Shown here: piece by piece, positions 1-9,256 of the stretch
How positions within the stretch are numbered: the first letter of the stretch is position 1
Layout of the letters: every line of letters starts with the position of its first letter
Assembly (NCBI RefSeq): GCF_000382445.1
Contig: NZ_KB905472.1
Span: forward strand, 2,069,697-2,133,696
DNA from: Phocaeicola massiliensis B84634 = Timone 84634 = DSM 17679 = JCM 13223
GTDB lineage: Bacteria > Bacteroidota > Bacteroidia > Bacteroidales > Bacteroidaceae
Direction of reading: 5' to 3'
DNA length: 64,000 nucleotides
Made by a program: the position numbers and the translations under genes
Notes under the pieces: model-generated
What the model was told of the DNA's origin: nothing
The model's database searches: none
The model's input: only the letters and a program-made list of their open reading frames with translations

Positions 1-70
1 TGTCAAAACGTGGATAACCCTGCCCCTACAGCTGACGATGGAATAGCCCGGTTTAGTTTTGACACACTAC
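1..70 (+). repeat. Dispersed intergenic repeat, copy A (left end cut by window)
   Basis: This stretch matches 40502-40580 over its whole length with only scattered differences. It begins with TGTCAAAAC and ends with GTTTTGACACAC, so the ends are inverted repeats, and it has a GCCCCTAC core. The left end is truncated by the window edge. Shorter relatives of the same ends occur at 49386-49460 and 63141-63214 in the opposite orientation. It lies upstream of the tex promoter. Confidence 0.7.
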
Positions 71-144
71 CAACAAAAAAACGCCTTTTCGGACAGCTTC
101 TTCTTTTTATTCTGCGGAAGTAGGAATTTCTGCTTAGTAAATAT

Positions 145-152
145 TACCTTTG
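145..152 (+). promoter_or_regulatory. Bacteroidota -7 box for tex
   Basis: TACCTTTG matches the TAnnTTTG consensus of the primary sigma factor of Bacteroides and lies 23 bases before the tex start codon. Confidence 0.7.
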
Positions 153-175
153 CACTCCGATAGAAAACAATAAAC

Positions 176-2299
176 ATGGAATTATTCAGCAAAATGATAG
201 CCACGGCACTGGGCGTTGCCGTACACCAAGTAAATAACACATTATCATTGTTGGCCGGAGGCGCCACCATCCCATTTATCAGCCGATACCGTAAAGAAGC
301 CACAGGAGGGCTGGACGAAGTACAGATCGGTGAGATAAAAGACCGCAACGATAAACTTTGCGAATTATCCAAACGCAAAGAAACCATTTTATCTACTATT
401 GACACACAAGGCAAACTGACCGGAGAGTTGCGTACCCGCATAGAATCCTGCTGGGACTCCACCGAACTGGAGGATATATATCTACCCTATAAGCCCAAAC
501 GGAAAACACGCGCCGAAGCAGCCAGACAAAAAGGACTGGAACCGCTTGCCACCCTCTTAATGCTGCAACGTGAAAATCATCTGGAAAACCGTCTCGGCTC
601 TTTCGTCAAAGGAGAAGTGAAAGACGAAGAAGATGCACTGAAAGGCGCTCGTGACATCATAGCCGAACAAGTAAGTGAAGACGAACGTGCCCGTAACCAA
701 CTGCGCAATCAGTTTTCGCGTCAGGCTGTCATCACTTCCAAAGTAATAAAAGGAAAAGAAGAGGAAGCCGTCAAATACCGTGACTACTTCGACTTCAGCG
801 AACCGCTGAAACGATGCATTTCACACCGCTTGCTCGCCATCCGCCGTGGAGAATCGGAAGGTCTGCTGAAAGTGACCATCAGCCCTGACGACAATGAATG
901 TAGTGAACGGCTCGAACGGATGTATGTACGCAGTAATAACGAATGTGGACATCAGGTTGCAGAAGCTGTCCGTGATGCCTACAAGCGCCTGTTGAAACCG
1001 TCCATAGAAACGGAATTCGCCACGCTCAGCAAAGAGAAAGCCGATGCAGAAGCCATCCGGGTATTTGCCGAAAATCTGAGGCAACTGTTGCTCGCTCCTC
1101 CCCTGGGACAAAAACGGGTAATGGGAATAGACCCCGGATATCGCACGGGCTGCAAGGTGGTGTGTCTTGATGCACAAGGTACCCTGCTCCACAACGAAAC
1201 GATTTATCCCCATCCTCCCAAAAGCGAATATCAGCTTGCCGGACGGAAAATCGCCAAACTGGTGGAACAATATGCCATAGAAGCCATTGCCATCGGTAAC
1301 GGAACCGCCAGTCGGGAGACCGAACAATTTGTCACCTCACAAAGCTATAACCGTGAATTACAAGTTTTTGTAGTGAGTGAGGATGGAGCATCCATCTATT
1401 CGGCTTCCAAGACAGCGCGTGACGAGTTTCCCGATTATGACGTGACCGTGCGCGGTGCTGTTTCCATCGGACGCCGTCTGATGGACCCACTGGCCGAGCT
1501 GGTCAAAATTGATGCAAAATCCATCGGAGTAGGTCAGTATCAGCATGATGTAGACCAAACTCTTTTAAAGAAATCGCTGGACCAAACCGTAGAAAGCTGT
1601 GTGAATCTGGTCGGTGTCAATCTGAATACCGCCAGCCGGCATTTACTGACCTACATTTCAGGTCTCGGTCCCACACTTGCCCAAAATATTGTGGATTACC
1701 GTACGGCAAACGGTCCTTTTCATTCCCGGAAAGAGTTGATGAAAGTTCCCCGCATGGGAGCAAAGGCATTCGAACAATGCGCCGGTTTCCTTCGCATCCC
1801 ACAATCAAAGAATCCGTTGGACAATTCGGCTGTTCATCCCGAAAGTTATCCGGTGGTGGAACATATTGCGAAAGACCTTCATTGTACGGTAGACGACTTG
1901 ATAAAGAATAAAGAGTTGCGTACCAAAATTGATATTAAAAAGTATGTCTCCGATACAGTCGGACTGCCTACACTAACGGATATCATGCAAGAACTCGACA
2001 AGCCGGGGCGTGATCCCCGCCAGCAAATCCAAGTATTTGAATTTGACAAGAATGTGCGTACCATCGACGATTTGAAAGAAGGTATGATACTGCCGGGCAT
2101 TATAAACAATATCACCAACTTCGGTTGTTTTGTCGACATAGGTATCAAAGAGAACGGCTTGGTACATGTATCCCGGCTATGCAGGGAATTTGTGAGCGAC
2201 CCGAGCACCGTAGTCAGGATACATCAGCATGTTCAAGTAAAAGTAATGACTATCGACAAAGAAAGAAAGAGAATACAATTAACGATGATTTTAGACTGA
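176..2299 (+). CDS. tex: Tex family RNA-binding transcription accessory protein
   Basis: At 707 residues this is slightly shorter than typical Tex (about 720-770). Visible parts are the N-terminal helical Tex region, a YqgF/RNase H-like domain with GIDPGYRTG near residue 318, helix-hairpin-helix motifs near 500-540 and an S1 RNA-binding domain at about 634-705 (NNITNFGCFVDIG). Tex is a cytoplasmic nucleic-acid-binding protein linked to transcription and RNA quality control; its exact role is unsettled. The ATG at 176 follows a TACCTTTG box by 23 bases. The NudC gene starts 15 bases after the stop, so the two are probably cotranscribed. Confidence 0.95.
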   Translation: MELFSKMIATALGVAVHQVNNTLSLLAGGATIPFISRYRKEATGGLDEVQIGEIKDRNDKLCELSKRKETILSTIDTQGKLTGELRTRIESCWDSTELEDIYLPYKPKRKTRAEAARQKGLEPLATLLMLQRENHLENRLGSFVKGEVKDEEDALKGARDIIAEQVSEDERARNQLRNQFSRQAVITSKVIKGKEEEAVKYRDYFDFSEPLKRCISHRLLAIRRGESEGLLKVTISPDDNECSERLERMYVRSNNECGHQVAEAVRDAYKRLLKPSIETEFATLSKEKADAEAIRVFAENLRQLLLAPPLGQKRVMGIDPGYRTGCKVVCLDAQGTLLHNETIYPHPPKSEYQLAGRKIAKLVEQYAIEAIAIGNGTASRETEQFVTSQSYNRELQVFVVSEDGASIYSASKTARDEFPDYDVTVRGAVSIGRRLMDPLAELVKIDAKSIGVGQYQHDVDQTLLKKSLDQTVESCVNLVGVNLNTASRHLLTYISGLGPTLAQNIVDYRTANGPFHSRKELMKVPRMGAKAFEQCAGFLRIPQSKNPLDNSAVHPESYPVVEHIAKDLHCTVDDLIKNKELRTKIDIKKYVSDTVGLPTLTDIMQELDKPGRDPRQQIQVFEFDKNVRTIDDLKEGMILPGIINNITNFGCFVDIGIKENGLVHVSRLCREFVSDPSTVVRIHQHVQVKVMTIDKERKRIQLTMILD

Positions 2300-2314
2300 C
2301 AATAAAACAAGATA

Positions 2315-3115
2315 ATGGAACAAGAAAATTGTAATTGGTTTGTTTTTTATAAAGACCAAATTCTAATCTTACAAACAGAAAACGGATATCATGTGCCTTG
2401 CTGTACAGAACCTCCCGTAGCAGTTCCTATCGGCAGCACTATTCACACAATAGGAGAGATGAACGGACTTCCCTGCAAAACCTATTCTCTGCACACCCCC
2501 ATTCCGGGTTCCGAAAGTCCGGCAAGACAGATGATGGGACTTCGGGCTTCTTTTGATTTTCTGCCGTTGCAAGAATACCAAATGGGCGGCAAGGCTTTTC
2601 AGATATTAAATTGGGACCAAAACAGCCGTTACTGTCCGGCATGCGGTGTTCCCACCCATCAAATCTCTCCCATTGCCAAGAAATGTCCGCAATGCCGACA
2701 AGAGTTCTACCCCCGTATCTCTCCGGCCATCATCGTGCGCATACAAAAAGGAGACAGTATCCTGCTAGTGCATGCCCGTAACTTTCGCGGCACATTCAAC
2801 GGACTTGTCGCCGGCTTTCTGGAGCCCGGAGAGACATTGGAAGAGTGCGTACACCGCGAAGTGGCGGAAGAAACCGGACTGCACATCAAGAATCTGAAAT
2901 ATTTCGGCAGCCAACCGTGGCCTTATCCCAGCGGCATCATGATAGGATTCACCGCTGACTATGAAAGCGGTGAGATCAAACTGCAAGCGGAAGAATTAAA
3001 TGCCGGAGCTTTTTATACTAAAGATAACCTGCCTGAAATTCCGGGAAAACTCAGTCTGGCAAGAAAACTGATAGATGACTGGTTGGGTGAAAATAGTCAA
3101 ACGGATTTAGGATAA
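2315..3115 (+). CDS. nudC: NAD(+) diphosphatase / NADH pyrophosphatase (NudC-type Nudix hydrolase)
   Basis: The 266-residue protein has the three hallmarks of NudC: a zinc ribbon with two CxxC pairs (CPAC near 107, CPQC near 124), a Nudix box starting GFLEPGETLEEC near 166 and continuing REVAEETGL, and the downstream SQPWPYPS motif near 199 that distinguishes NAD(H) hydrolases from other Nudix enzymes. Members cleave NAD(H) to NMN(H) and AMP, and E. coli NudC removes NAD caps from RNA. Its position 15 bases after tex, an RNA-binding protein gene, suggests cotranscription; a shared RNA role is inference only. Confidence 0.93.
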   Translation: MEQENCNWFVFYKDQILILQTENGYHVPCCTEPPVAVPIGSTIHTIGEMNGLPCKTYSLHTPIPGSESPARQMMGLRASFDFLPLQEYQMGGKAFQILNWDQNSRYCPACGVPTHQISPIAKKCPQCRQEFYPRISPAIIVRIQKGDSILLVHARNFRGTFNGLVAGFLEPGETLEECVHREVAEETGLHIKNLKYFGSQPWPYPSGIMIGFTADYESGEIKLQAEELNAGAFYTKDNLPEIPGKLSLARKLIDDWLGENSQTDLG

Positions 3116-3132
3116 TTACAATTAGTATTTGT

Positions 3133-3140
3133 TATCTTTG
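3133..3140 (+). promoter_or_regulatory. -7 box for the AspT-type antiporter gene
   Basis: TATCTTTG fits TAnnTTTG and ends only 4 bases before the ATG at 3145, so the transcript would be leaderless or nearly so. Confidence 0.6.
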
Positions 3141-3144
3141 CATC

Positions 3145-4806
3145 ATGGAATGGTTAAATAGTCTATTTTTCGAGCATACTCCTTTACAAGCGGTAGTCAT
3201 CCTGTCGATAATTACTGCCGTAGGTCTCGGCTTGGGTAAGATTCATGTATTCGGAATCTCACTGGGAGTGACTTTTGTCTTTTTTGCCGGTATTCTGGCA
3301 GGACATTTAGGGTTCTCCATTGATTCCAATATGTTGAATTATGCCGAAAGCTTCGGTCTGGTGCTCTTCGTTTATGAATTAGGATTACAGGTAGGTCCGG
3401 GCTTTTTCAGCTCTTTCAGGAAAGGAGGAGTTAAACTCAACATGCTCGGTATGGGAGTGGTCTTAATAGGTACGGTGATGACTGTAATATTAAGCAAACT
3501 CACTACAATCCCAATGAGCGACATGGTAGGTATCCTTTGTGGAGCTACAACCAACACTCCGGCATTGGGAGCCGCCCAACAGACTCTAAAACAACTTGGC
3601 GAACCGGCCAATGGAGCAGCGTTGAGTTGCGCGGTGACTTATCCGCTGGGAGTAGTCGGTGTCATCCTTGCCATGCTGGTGGTTCGCAAGCTTTTTGTAC
3701 GCCCATCGGATATCGAAACAAACGAGCACGAAGATGCCAACCAGACTTTCATTGCTACTTTTAAAGTACACAATCCCGCTATTTTTAATAAAAGCATCAA
3801 AGAAGTAGCCGAACTGAGTTATCCCAAATTTGTCATCTCCCGCCTATGGAGAAACGGCGCGGTAAGCATTCCCACTTCTGAAAAGGTTTTGAAAGAAGAT
3901 GACCGCTTGCTAATCATCACTACCGAAAAAGACGCCCCCACCCTTACTATCCTTTTCGGCGAGCAGGAAGCTCAGGATTGGAATAAAAAAGACATTGACT
4001 GGAATGCTATCGACAGCCAGCTGATTTCCAAGCACATTGTTGTCAGCCGCCCTGAAATCAATGGAAAAAAACTCGGTTCCCTACGCCTGCGCAACAGCTA
4101 TGGAATCAATATCAGCCGTGTGATGCGCAGTGGTGTGCAACTGCTTGCAACTCCGGGGTTAATCCTCCAACTGGGTGACCGGCTCACTGTGGTAGGTGAA
4201 GCAAAAGCGATAGAAAACGTCGAAAAAGTATTGGGAAACGCTACCCGTACACTGAAAGACCCCAACCTTGCCGCCATCTTTATCGGGATAGTGCTCGGAT
4301 TGGTTCTCGGTTCAATTCCCATTGCCATTCCGGGAGTCAGTACTCCTGTCAAACTCGGACTTGCCGGCGGCCCTATCGTAGTAGGTATTCTCATCGGTTG
4401 TTTCGGACCACGTTTCCATCTGATTACATATACAACCCGAAGTGCCAACCTGATGTTGAGAGGAATAGGGTTATCACTCTATCTGGCATGTCTGGGTCTG
4501 GATGCCGGAGCCCACTTCTTTGAGACCGTTATGCGCCCCGAAGGAGCAATCTGGATTGGTTTAGGATTCGCCATCACTTTTCTTCCAGTCGTAATCATGG
4601 CACTCATCGCCCTGCGCATGAGCCATCTGGATTTTGGCAGCACTTGCGGAATGCTGTGTGGAAGCATGGCCAACCCCATGGCACTTAATTATGCCAACGA
4701 CACTTTGCCCGGTGACAACCCTGCAGTGAGCTATGCCACAGTATACCCGCTGTCTATGTTCAGCCGTGTCATTATTGCACAATTAATACTCATGTTCTTT
4801 TTATAA
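3145..4806 (+). CDS. AspT/YidE/YbjL-family antiporter with two TrkA-C domains
   Basis: The 553-residue protein has about five hydrophobic segments, then two soluble RCK_C/TrkA-C-like domains (about 207-272 and 295-365; the second contains LGDRLTVVGEA), then a second block of about five membrane segments starting near 373. This duplicated layout defines the aspartate:alanine exchanger (AAE) family. Both membrane halves carry a G-x-x-x-N-x-P-A/M-like signature (GATTNTPALGAA and GSMANPMALNYA). The substrate is unknown: only AspT and a few dicarboxylate exchangers are characterised. The fbp gene begins 9 bases downstream, suggesting one transcript. Confidence 0.88.
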   Translation: MEWLNSLFFEHTPLQAVVILSIITAVGLGLGKIHVFGISLGVTFVFFAGILAGHLGFSIDSNMLNYAESFGLVLFVYELGLQVGPGFFSSFRKGGVKLNMLGMGVVLIGTVMTVILSKLTTIPMSDMVGILCGATTNTPALGAAQQTLKQLGEPANGAALSCAVTYPLGVVGVILAMLVVRKLFVRPSDIETNEHEDANQTFIATFKVHNPAIFNKSIKEVAELSYPKFVISRLWRNGAVSIPTSEKVLKEDDRLLIITTEKDAPTLTILFGEQEAQDWNKKDIDWNAIDSQLISKHIVVSRPEINGKKLGSLRLRNSYGINISRVMRSGVQLLATPGLILQLGDRLTVVGEAKAIENVEKVLGNATRTLKDPNLAAIFIGIVLGLVLGSIPIAIPGVSTPVKLGLAGGPIVVGILIGCFGPRFHLITYTTRSANLMLRGIGLSLYLACLGLDAGAHFFETVMRPEGAIWIGLGFAITFLPVVIMALIALRMSHLDFGSTCGMLCGSMANPMALNYANDTLPGDNPAVSYATVYPLSMFSRVIIAQLILMFFL

Positions 4807-4815
4807 AATATAACA

Positions 4816-6813
4816 ATGAACGCTTATAATCAAATTACCCCCGAAACCATACAAGAAGATATGCGATACCTGCAACTGTTATCGCACAGCTTCCCGACCA
4901 TAGCCGATGCCAGTACGGAAATCATCAATCTGGAAGCCATCCTTAACCTTCCCAAGGGAACAGAACATTTTCTGGCGGACTTACATGGAGAATATGAAGC
5001 TTTTCAGCATGTGCTACGTAATGCTTCGGGAGCCATCAAACGAAAAGTAAACGAAATATTCGGCAATACTTTACGTGAGAATGAGAAGAAAGAACTTTGC
5101 ACCCTGATTTATTATCCTGAACAAAAACTGGAGCTTATCAAGGGAGTGGAAACAGATATAGACGACTGGTATGTCATCACACTCAACCAACTGGTCCGCG
5201 TCTGCCAAAATGTTTCTTCCAAATATACGCGTTCCAAAGTGCGGAAGGCACTTCCCAAGGAATTTTCGTACATCATTCAGGAATTGCTGCACGAAAGTTC
5301 GATGGTACCCAACAAGCAGGCTTATATCAATGTCATTATAAGTACGATTATCAGTACCCGCCGTGCAGATGATTTCATTATTGCACTCTGTCAACTCATT
5401 CAGCGTCTCACTATCGATACACTGCACGTATTAGGAGATATTTTTGACCGTGGACCCGCTCCCCACCGTATCATGGACATTCTCTGCAACTATCATAACT
5501 TTGATGTACAATGGGGAAACCATGATATTCTATGGATGGGAGCTGCAGCCGGAAACGAATGTTGCATGGCTAACGTGCTCAGATTGGCAATGCGCTATGG
5601 TAACTTGTCCGTACTTGAAGACGGATACGGTATCAATCTTCTGCCGCTGGCAACCTTTGCCATGGAAACTTATGCCGAAGACTCGTGCAGCCTGTTCGGT
5701 CCCAAAGTAGAAGGTCAGGAGTGCACGTACAACGAAAAGACCTTGCGCATGATTGCTCAAATGCATAAAGCCATAAGCATCATCCAATTCAAACTGGAAG
5801 CGGAAATCATCAAACGCCGTCCCGATTTCGGAATGGATGACCGCATGTTGCTTCATCGCATCGACTTCGAACGGAATATACTGACTTTAGACGGAAAAGA
5901 ATATGAACTGAAAGACAGTTTCCTACCGACAGTAGATCCTGCCGACCCCTATAAGCTGACTTCCGAAGAAAGAGAAATCATGAATAAGCTTCATCATTCA
6001 TTCGTCAGCAGCGAAAAACTGAAAAAGCATATGCGTTGCCTGTTCCGCTACGGATGCATGTACACCGTAAGCAACTCCAACCTGCTGTTTCATGCTTCCG
6101 TTCCCCTCAATGAAGACGGTACCTTGAAAAACGTGATGATAGCCGGGAAAGCCTATAAAGGCAAAAAACTGCTCGAAAAGGTCGGGCATCTGATACGCAC
6201 CGCTTACTTTGCAGAAGAAGATAATGAAGAGAAGCAATTTGCCATAGACTATGTGTGGTATTTATGGAGCGGAAAAGACTCTCCTGCCTTCGACAAAAAC
6301 AAGATGGCTACTTTTGAACGCTATTTCCTGAAAGAAAAGGAATTGCATAAAGAGATAAAAGGACACTACTACACTCTTCGCAACGAAGAAAAAGTATGCG
6401 ATATGCTTTTAGACGAGTTTGGAGTAGTAGGAAAACACCGCCATATCATCAACGGTCATGTGCCGGTTAAAACCATTCAAGGGGAAAACCCTATTAAAGC
6501 CAATGGCAAGATGATGGTGATAGACGGCGGATTCTCCAGAGCTTATCATTCCGAGACCGGTATTGCCGGATATACCTTGGTCTATCATTCACGCGGCTTC
6601 CAGCTAGTCCAGCATGAACCTTTCACATCCATGCAGAAAGCGATAGAAGAAGGACAGGATATTAAATCGAGTACACAAATCGTAGAGCTCAGCTCGCAGA
6701 GAATGATGGTGAAGGATACGGACAAAGGCCGGGAATTAGTTACCCAAATCAATGATTTGAAAAAGCTGCTCTTAGCCTACCGCATGGGACTTATTAAAGA
6801 AAAAGCCTTGTAA
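4816..6813 (+). CDS. fbp: Class III fructose-1,6-bisphosphatase
   Basis: At 665 residues this fits the large class III (Bacillus-type) FBPase, which removes the C1 phosphate of fructose-1,6-bisphosphate in gluconeogenesis. Calcineurin-type metal motifs are visible: DLHGEYEAF near 55, GDIFDRGPAPHR near 208, GNHD near 233 and NGHVPVK near 546. It is encoded 9 bases after the AspT-type transporter gene and ends before a hairpin at 6834-6878 that probably terminates this transcript. Confidence 0.95.
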   Translation: MNAYNQITPETIQEDMRYLQLLSHSFPTIADASTEIINLEAILNLPKGTEHFLADLHGEYEAFQHVLRNASGAIKRKVNEIFGNTLRENEKKELCTLIYYPEQKLELIKGVETDIDDWYVITLNQLVRVCQNVSSKYTRSKVRKALPKEFSYIIQELLHESSMVPNKQAYINVIISTIISTRRADDFIIALCQLIQRLTIDTLHVLGDIFDRGPAPHRIMDILCNYHNFDVQWGNHDILWMGAAAGNECCMANVLRLAMRYGNLSVLEDGYGINLLPLATFAMETYAEDSCSLFGPKVEGQECTYNEKTLRMIAQMHKAISIIQFKLEAEIIKRRPDFGMDDRMLLHRIDFERNILTLDGKEYELKDSFLPTVDPADPYKLTSEEREIMNKLHHSFVSSEKLKKHMRCLFRYGCMYTVSNSNLLFHASVPLNEDGTLKNVMIAGKAYKGKKLLEKVGHLIRTAYFAEEDNEEKQFAIDYVWYLWSGKDSPAFDKNKMATFERYFLKEKELHKEIKGHYYTLRNEEKVCDMLLDEFGVVGKHRHIINGHVPVKTIQGENPIKANGKMMVIDGGFSRAYHSETGIAGYTLVYHSRGFQLVQHEPFTSMQKAIEEGQDIKSSTQIVELSSQRMMVKDTDKGRELVTQINDLKKLLLAYRMGLIKEKAL

Positions 6814-6833
6814 GGACATAAAAGAAAAGGAAA

Positions 6834-6878
6834 GTGTGTCAAAATTCCCTTTTTATCGAAATGAGAGTTTCGACACAC
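6834..6878. terminator. Hairpin between convergent fbp and panD
   Basis: GTGTGTC at 6834-6840 pairs with GACACAC at 6872-6878, and an inner TCGAAA/TTTCGA stem lies between them. The outer ends resemble those of the dispersed repeats at 1-70 and 40502-40580. It sits in a convergent gene junction and could terminate in both directions. Confidence 0.55.
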
Positions 6879-6938
6879 CCTCCAACAAACTTTAATTTAA
6901 TACATCTAAAAAATAAAAATGATTATATTTTAAAAGAA

Positions 6939-7292
6939 TCATCCCAACACTTGATTCGTCATCGAATCAGGAAAAACCACTGTCGGCTTGAACGACTTGG
7001 CCTCTTCAAAATCCATCATGGCATACGACATGATAATCACGATATCTCCCACCTGCACTTTACGTGCAGCCGCACCATTCAGACAAATACATCCCGAGCC
7101 GCGTTCTCCTTTAATAATATACGTTTCAAAACGCTCTCCGTTATTGTTATCCACAATGTGTACTTTCTCACCGGCAATCATATTGGCGGCATCCATCAAA
7201 TCTTCATCAATCGTGATACTACCCATATAGTTCAGGTTAGCTTCTGTCACACGAACACAATGAAGTTTGGATTTCAACACTTCAATCATCAT
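6939..7292 (-). CDS. panD: Aspartate 1-decarboxylase proenzyme
   Basis: The 117-residue protein is the usual PanD size. The self-cleavage site is visible as Gly24-Ser25 in NYMGSITID, which gives the pyruvoyl cofactor; Lys9 and Tyr58-region residues of the family are also present (KSKLHC at the N-terminus). It makes beta-alanine for pantothenate. Its start codon overlaps the panC stop by 4 bases (ATGA), so the two are translationally coupled and supply both halves of the final condensation. Confidence 0.97.
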   Translation of the reverse strand: MMIEVLKSKLHCVRVTEANLNYMGSITIDEDLMDAANMIAGEKVHIVDNNNGERFETYIIKGERGSGCICLNGAAARKVQVGDIVIIMSYAMMDFEEAKSFKPTVVFPDSMTNQVLG

Positions 7293-8140
7293 AGCTTTTC
7301 CTTATATTTTATATTGTCAATCAAGCGTACCTCACCGCAAAATACGGTGATACAACCTACTGCATATTCCGTATCTTCCCAATTGGCAATCTTCTGCAGA
7401 CTATTTCCATCCACTATTTCAAAATACTCCAAACGCAAGCCCTTGGAAGCTGCAATAGCATTCTCTACAAACTTCTGAGTCTCTGCCACTGTATGTGACG
7501 CAGCAAACATACGGCTCTTAAACAATGTTTGTGATATATTCAATGCATATTCTCTTTCTTCAGGTGAAAGACGTGCATTACGACTGCTCAGAGCCATACC
7601 GTCTTCTTCGCGAACGATAGGACATCCCACAATCTGCAACTTAAATTCCATTTGTTTCACCATTTCACGAATAATAGCCAACTGCTGGAAATCTTTCTCG
7701 CCAAAATAAGCACGGTCAGGCTCTACTATCATAAATAGTTTACTCACAATTTGGCATACACCATTAAAATGTCCCGGACGGAATCGTCCTTCCATTACTG
7801 TGTCCAACGGAGCATAGCTGAACCGGCGTGTATCCGGCTCCGGATAAATTTCTTCCACGGATGGAGCAAAAACAAAAGATGCCCCTACCTTTTCCAATAA
7901 TTCACAATCGGCATCCAACGTACGCGGATATTTAATTAAGTCATTCCGGTCGTTAAACTGAGTAGGATTCACAAAATCACTCACTACCACCACATCATTC
8001 TCGGCAACAGCACGTTTCACCAATGAAGCATGACCTGCATGCAACGCTCCCATCGTAGGAACCAAACCGATTGTTTTTCCTATATTACGCAGGGCATCAA
8101 GCTCTGACTGAAGCTCTTTAATCGTATGAACTAACTTCAT
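7289..8140 (-). CDS. panC: Pantothenate synthetase
   Basis: The 283-residue protein carries [13 protein letters not shown] near 29-41, which includes the HxGH nucleotide-binding motif, GEKDFQQL near 148 and the SSRNARLS motif near 182. It joins pantoate and beta-alanine with ATP. panD overlaps its stop codon. A near-consensus promoter (TTACTTTG on the minus strand, about 8184-8191) lies upstream but misses TAnnTTTG by one position. Confidence 0.97.
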   Translation of the reverse strand: MKLVHTIKELQSELDALRNIGKTIGLVPTMGALHAGHASLVKRAVAENDVVVVSDFVNPTQFNDRNDLIKYPRTLDADCELLEKVGASFVFAPSVEEIYPEPDTRRFSYAPLDTVMEGRFRPGHFNGVCQIVSKLFMIVEPDRAYFGEKDFQQLAIIREMVKQMEFKLQIVGCPIVREEDGMALSSRNARLSPEEREYALNISQTLFKSRMFAASHTVAETQKFVENAIAASKGLRLEYFEIVDGNSLQKIANWEDTEYAVGCITVFCGEVRLIDNIKYKEKL

Positions 8141-8374
8141 TTTATCTCACTTCTTTTTAAGCTGTTTCAATTAAAACGGCTGCAAAGTAAACCATTATTT
8201 TGGAGATAACGAAAAAAAAAACGTTTTATTATCAGTCAAAGATATGCCAACAACGACAACTTCAGCTCGCTATCAGACAGAAAAACAATTCTTTTTTCCT
8301 TTATTATCAGACACTTAACAAATCATAAGGAATTATTAAGTGTGTATTTTTGCCTCTCTCAGCTATTTTTTTTA

Positions 8375-8382
8375 TATCTTTG
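8375..8382 (+). promoter_or_regulatory. -7 box for the GT5-like gene
   Basis: TATCTTTG matches TAnnTTTG. It lies 30 bases before the ATG at 8413, and a T-rich TTTTTG about 23 bases upstream could be the -33 element. Its position argues against a start codon upstream of 8413. Confidence 0.65.
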
Positions 8383-8412
8383 CAAAATGTTTATGAGCAA
8401 CAAAAAGTTAAG

Positions 8413-9237
8413 ATGAAGGCAAATAAAGTTTTATTTATTACACAAGAGATTACCCCTTACGTTCCCGAATCCGAAATGGCAAGCATGGGAAGATATCTTC
8501 CGCAGGCTATTCAGGAAAAAGGCAGAGAAATCAGAACTTTTATGCCGAAGTGGGGCAATGTTAATGAACGCAGAAATCAATTACACGAAGTCATTCGCCT
8601 GTCGGGTATGAACCTGATTATCGACGATACAGACCACCCGTTGATTATCAAGGTTGCGTCAATCCAGGCCGCCCGCATGCAGGTATATTTCATTGATAAT
8701 GATGATTATTTCCAGCACCGTCAAATGGTAGCTGATGAAAACGGAGTAGAATACACGGACAATGACGAACGTGCTATTTTCTATGCACGTGGTGTATTGG
8801 AAACAGTAAAGAAACTGCGTTGGTGTCCCGATGTTATCCATTGTCAGGGTTGGATGAGTGCATTTGTACCCCTCTATATCAAAAAAGCTTATCAAGACGA
8901 ACCGTCTTTCAGAGATTCTAAAGTTGTATTCTCTGTATTCGGAGATGATTTCAAATCGGAATTCCAAGGTGATTTAGCCGAGAAATTGATGCTGAAAGGC
9001 ATTGAAAGAAATGATGTAGACAACATTATCAAAACTCCGGCTAATTATGAAGAACTCTGCAAATTGGCCATCGCCTATTCAGACGGTGTAATTCAAAATA
9101 GTGAAAAGGTAAATGAGAACGTGATGAAATTCGCACGCGAATCGGGTATTCCTGTCCTTGATTACCAATCACCCGAAACTTATGCAGACGCTTTTAATAA
9201 CTTCTACGATGAAGTTTGGGAGTTTGAAAAGAAATAA
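8413..9237 (+). CDS. GT5 N-domain-only glycogen/starch synthase-like protein
   Basis: From the ATG at 8413 the protein has 274 residues, about half the length of GlgA. It resembles only the N-terminal starch-synthase catalytic domain (ITQEITPYVPES, then WCPDVIHCQGWMSAF where GlgA has a PDVxHxHDW-type motif). The C-terminal GT1 half that binds the sugar nucleotide is missing, and the GlgA KTGGL loop is replaced by SEMASMG. Glycogen synthase activity is therefore doubtful; a binding or partner role is inference. The upstream frame to 8350 overlaps the promoter, which supports 8413. The DUF4270 lipoprotein gene follows after 19 bases. Confidence 0.85.
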   Translation: MKANKVLFITQEITPYVPESEMASMGRYLPQAIQEKGREIRTFMPKWGNVNERRNQLHEVIRLSGMNLIIDDTDHPLIIKVASIQAARMQVYFIDNDDYFQHRQMVADENGVEYTDNDERAIFYARGVLETVKKLRWCPDVIHCQGWMSAFVPLYIKKAYQDEPSFRDSKVVFSVFGDDFKSEFQGDLAEKLMLKGIERNDVDNIIKTPANYEELCKLAIAYSDGVIQNSEKVNENVMKFARESGIPVLDYQSPETYADAFNNFYDEVWEFEKK

Positions 9238-9256
9238 ATCAATATAGATTACAAAA

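Noticed and set aside
6834-7478. Plus-strand reading frame opposite panD-panC
   Set aside because: It covers the conserved panD and panC genes on the other strand and starts inside a hairpin.
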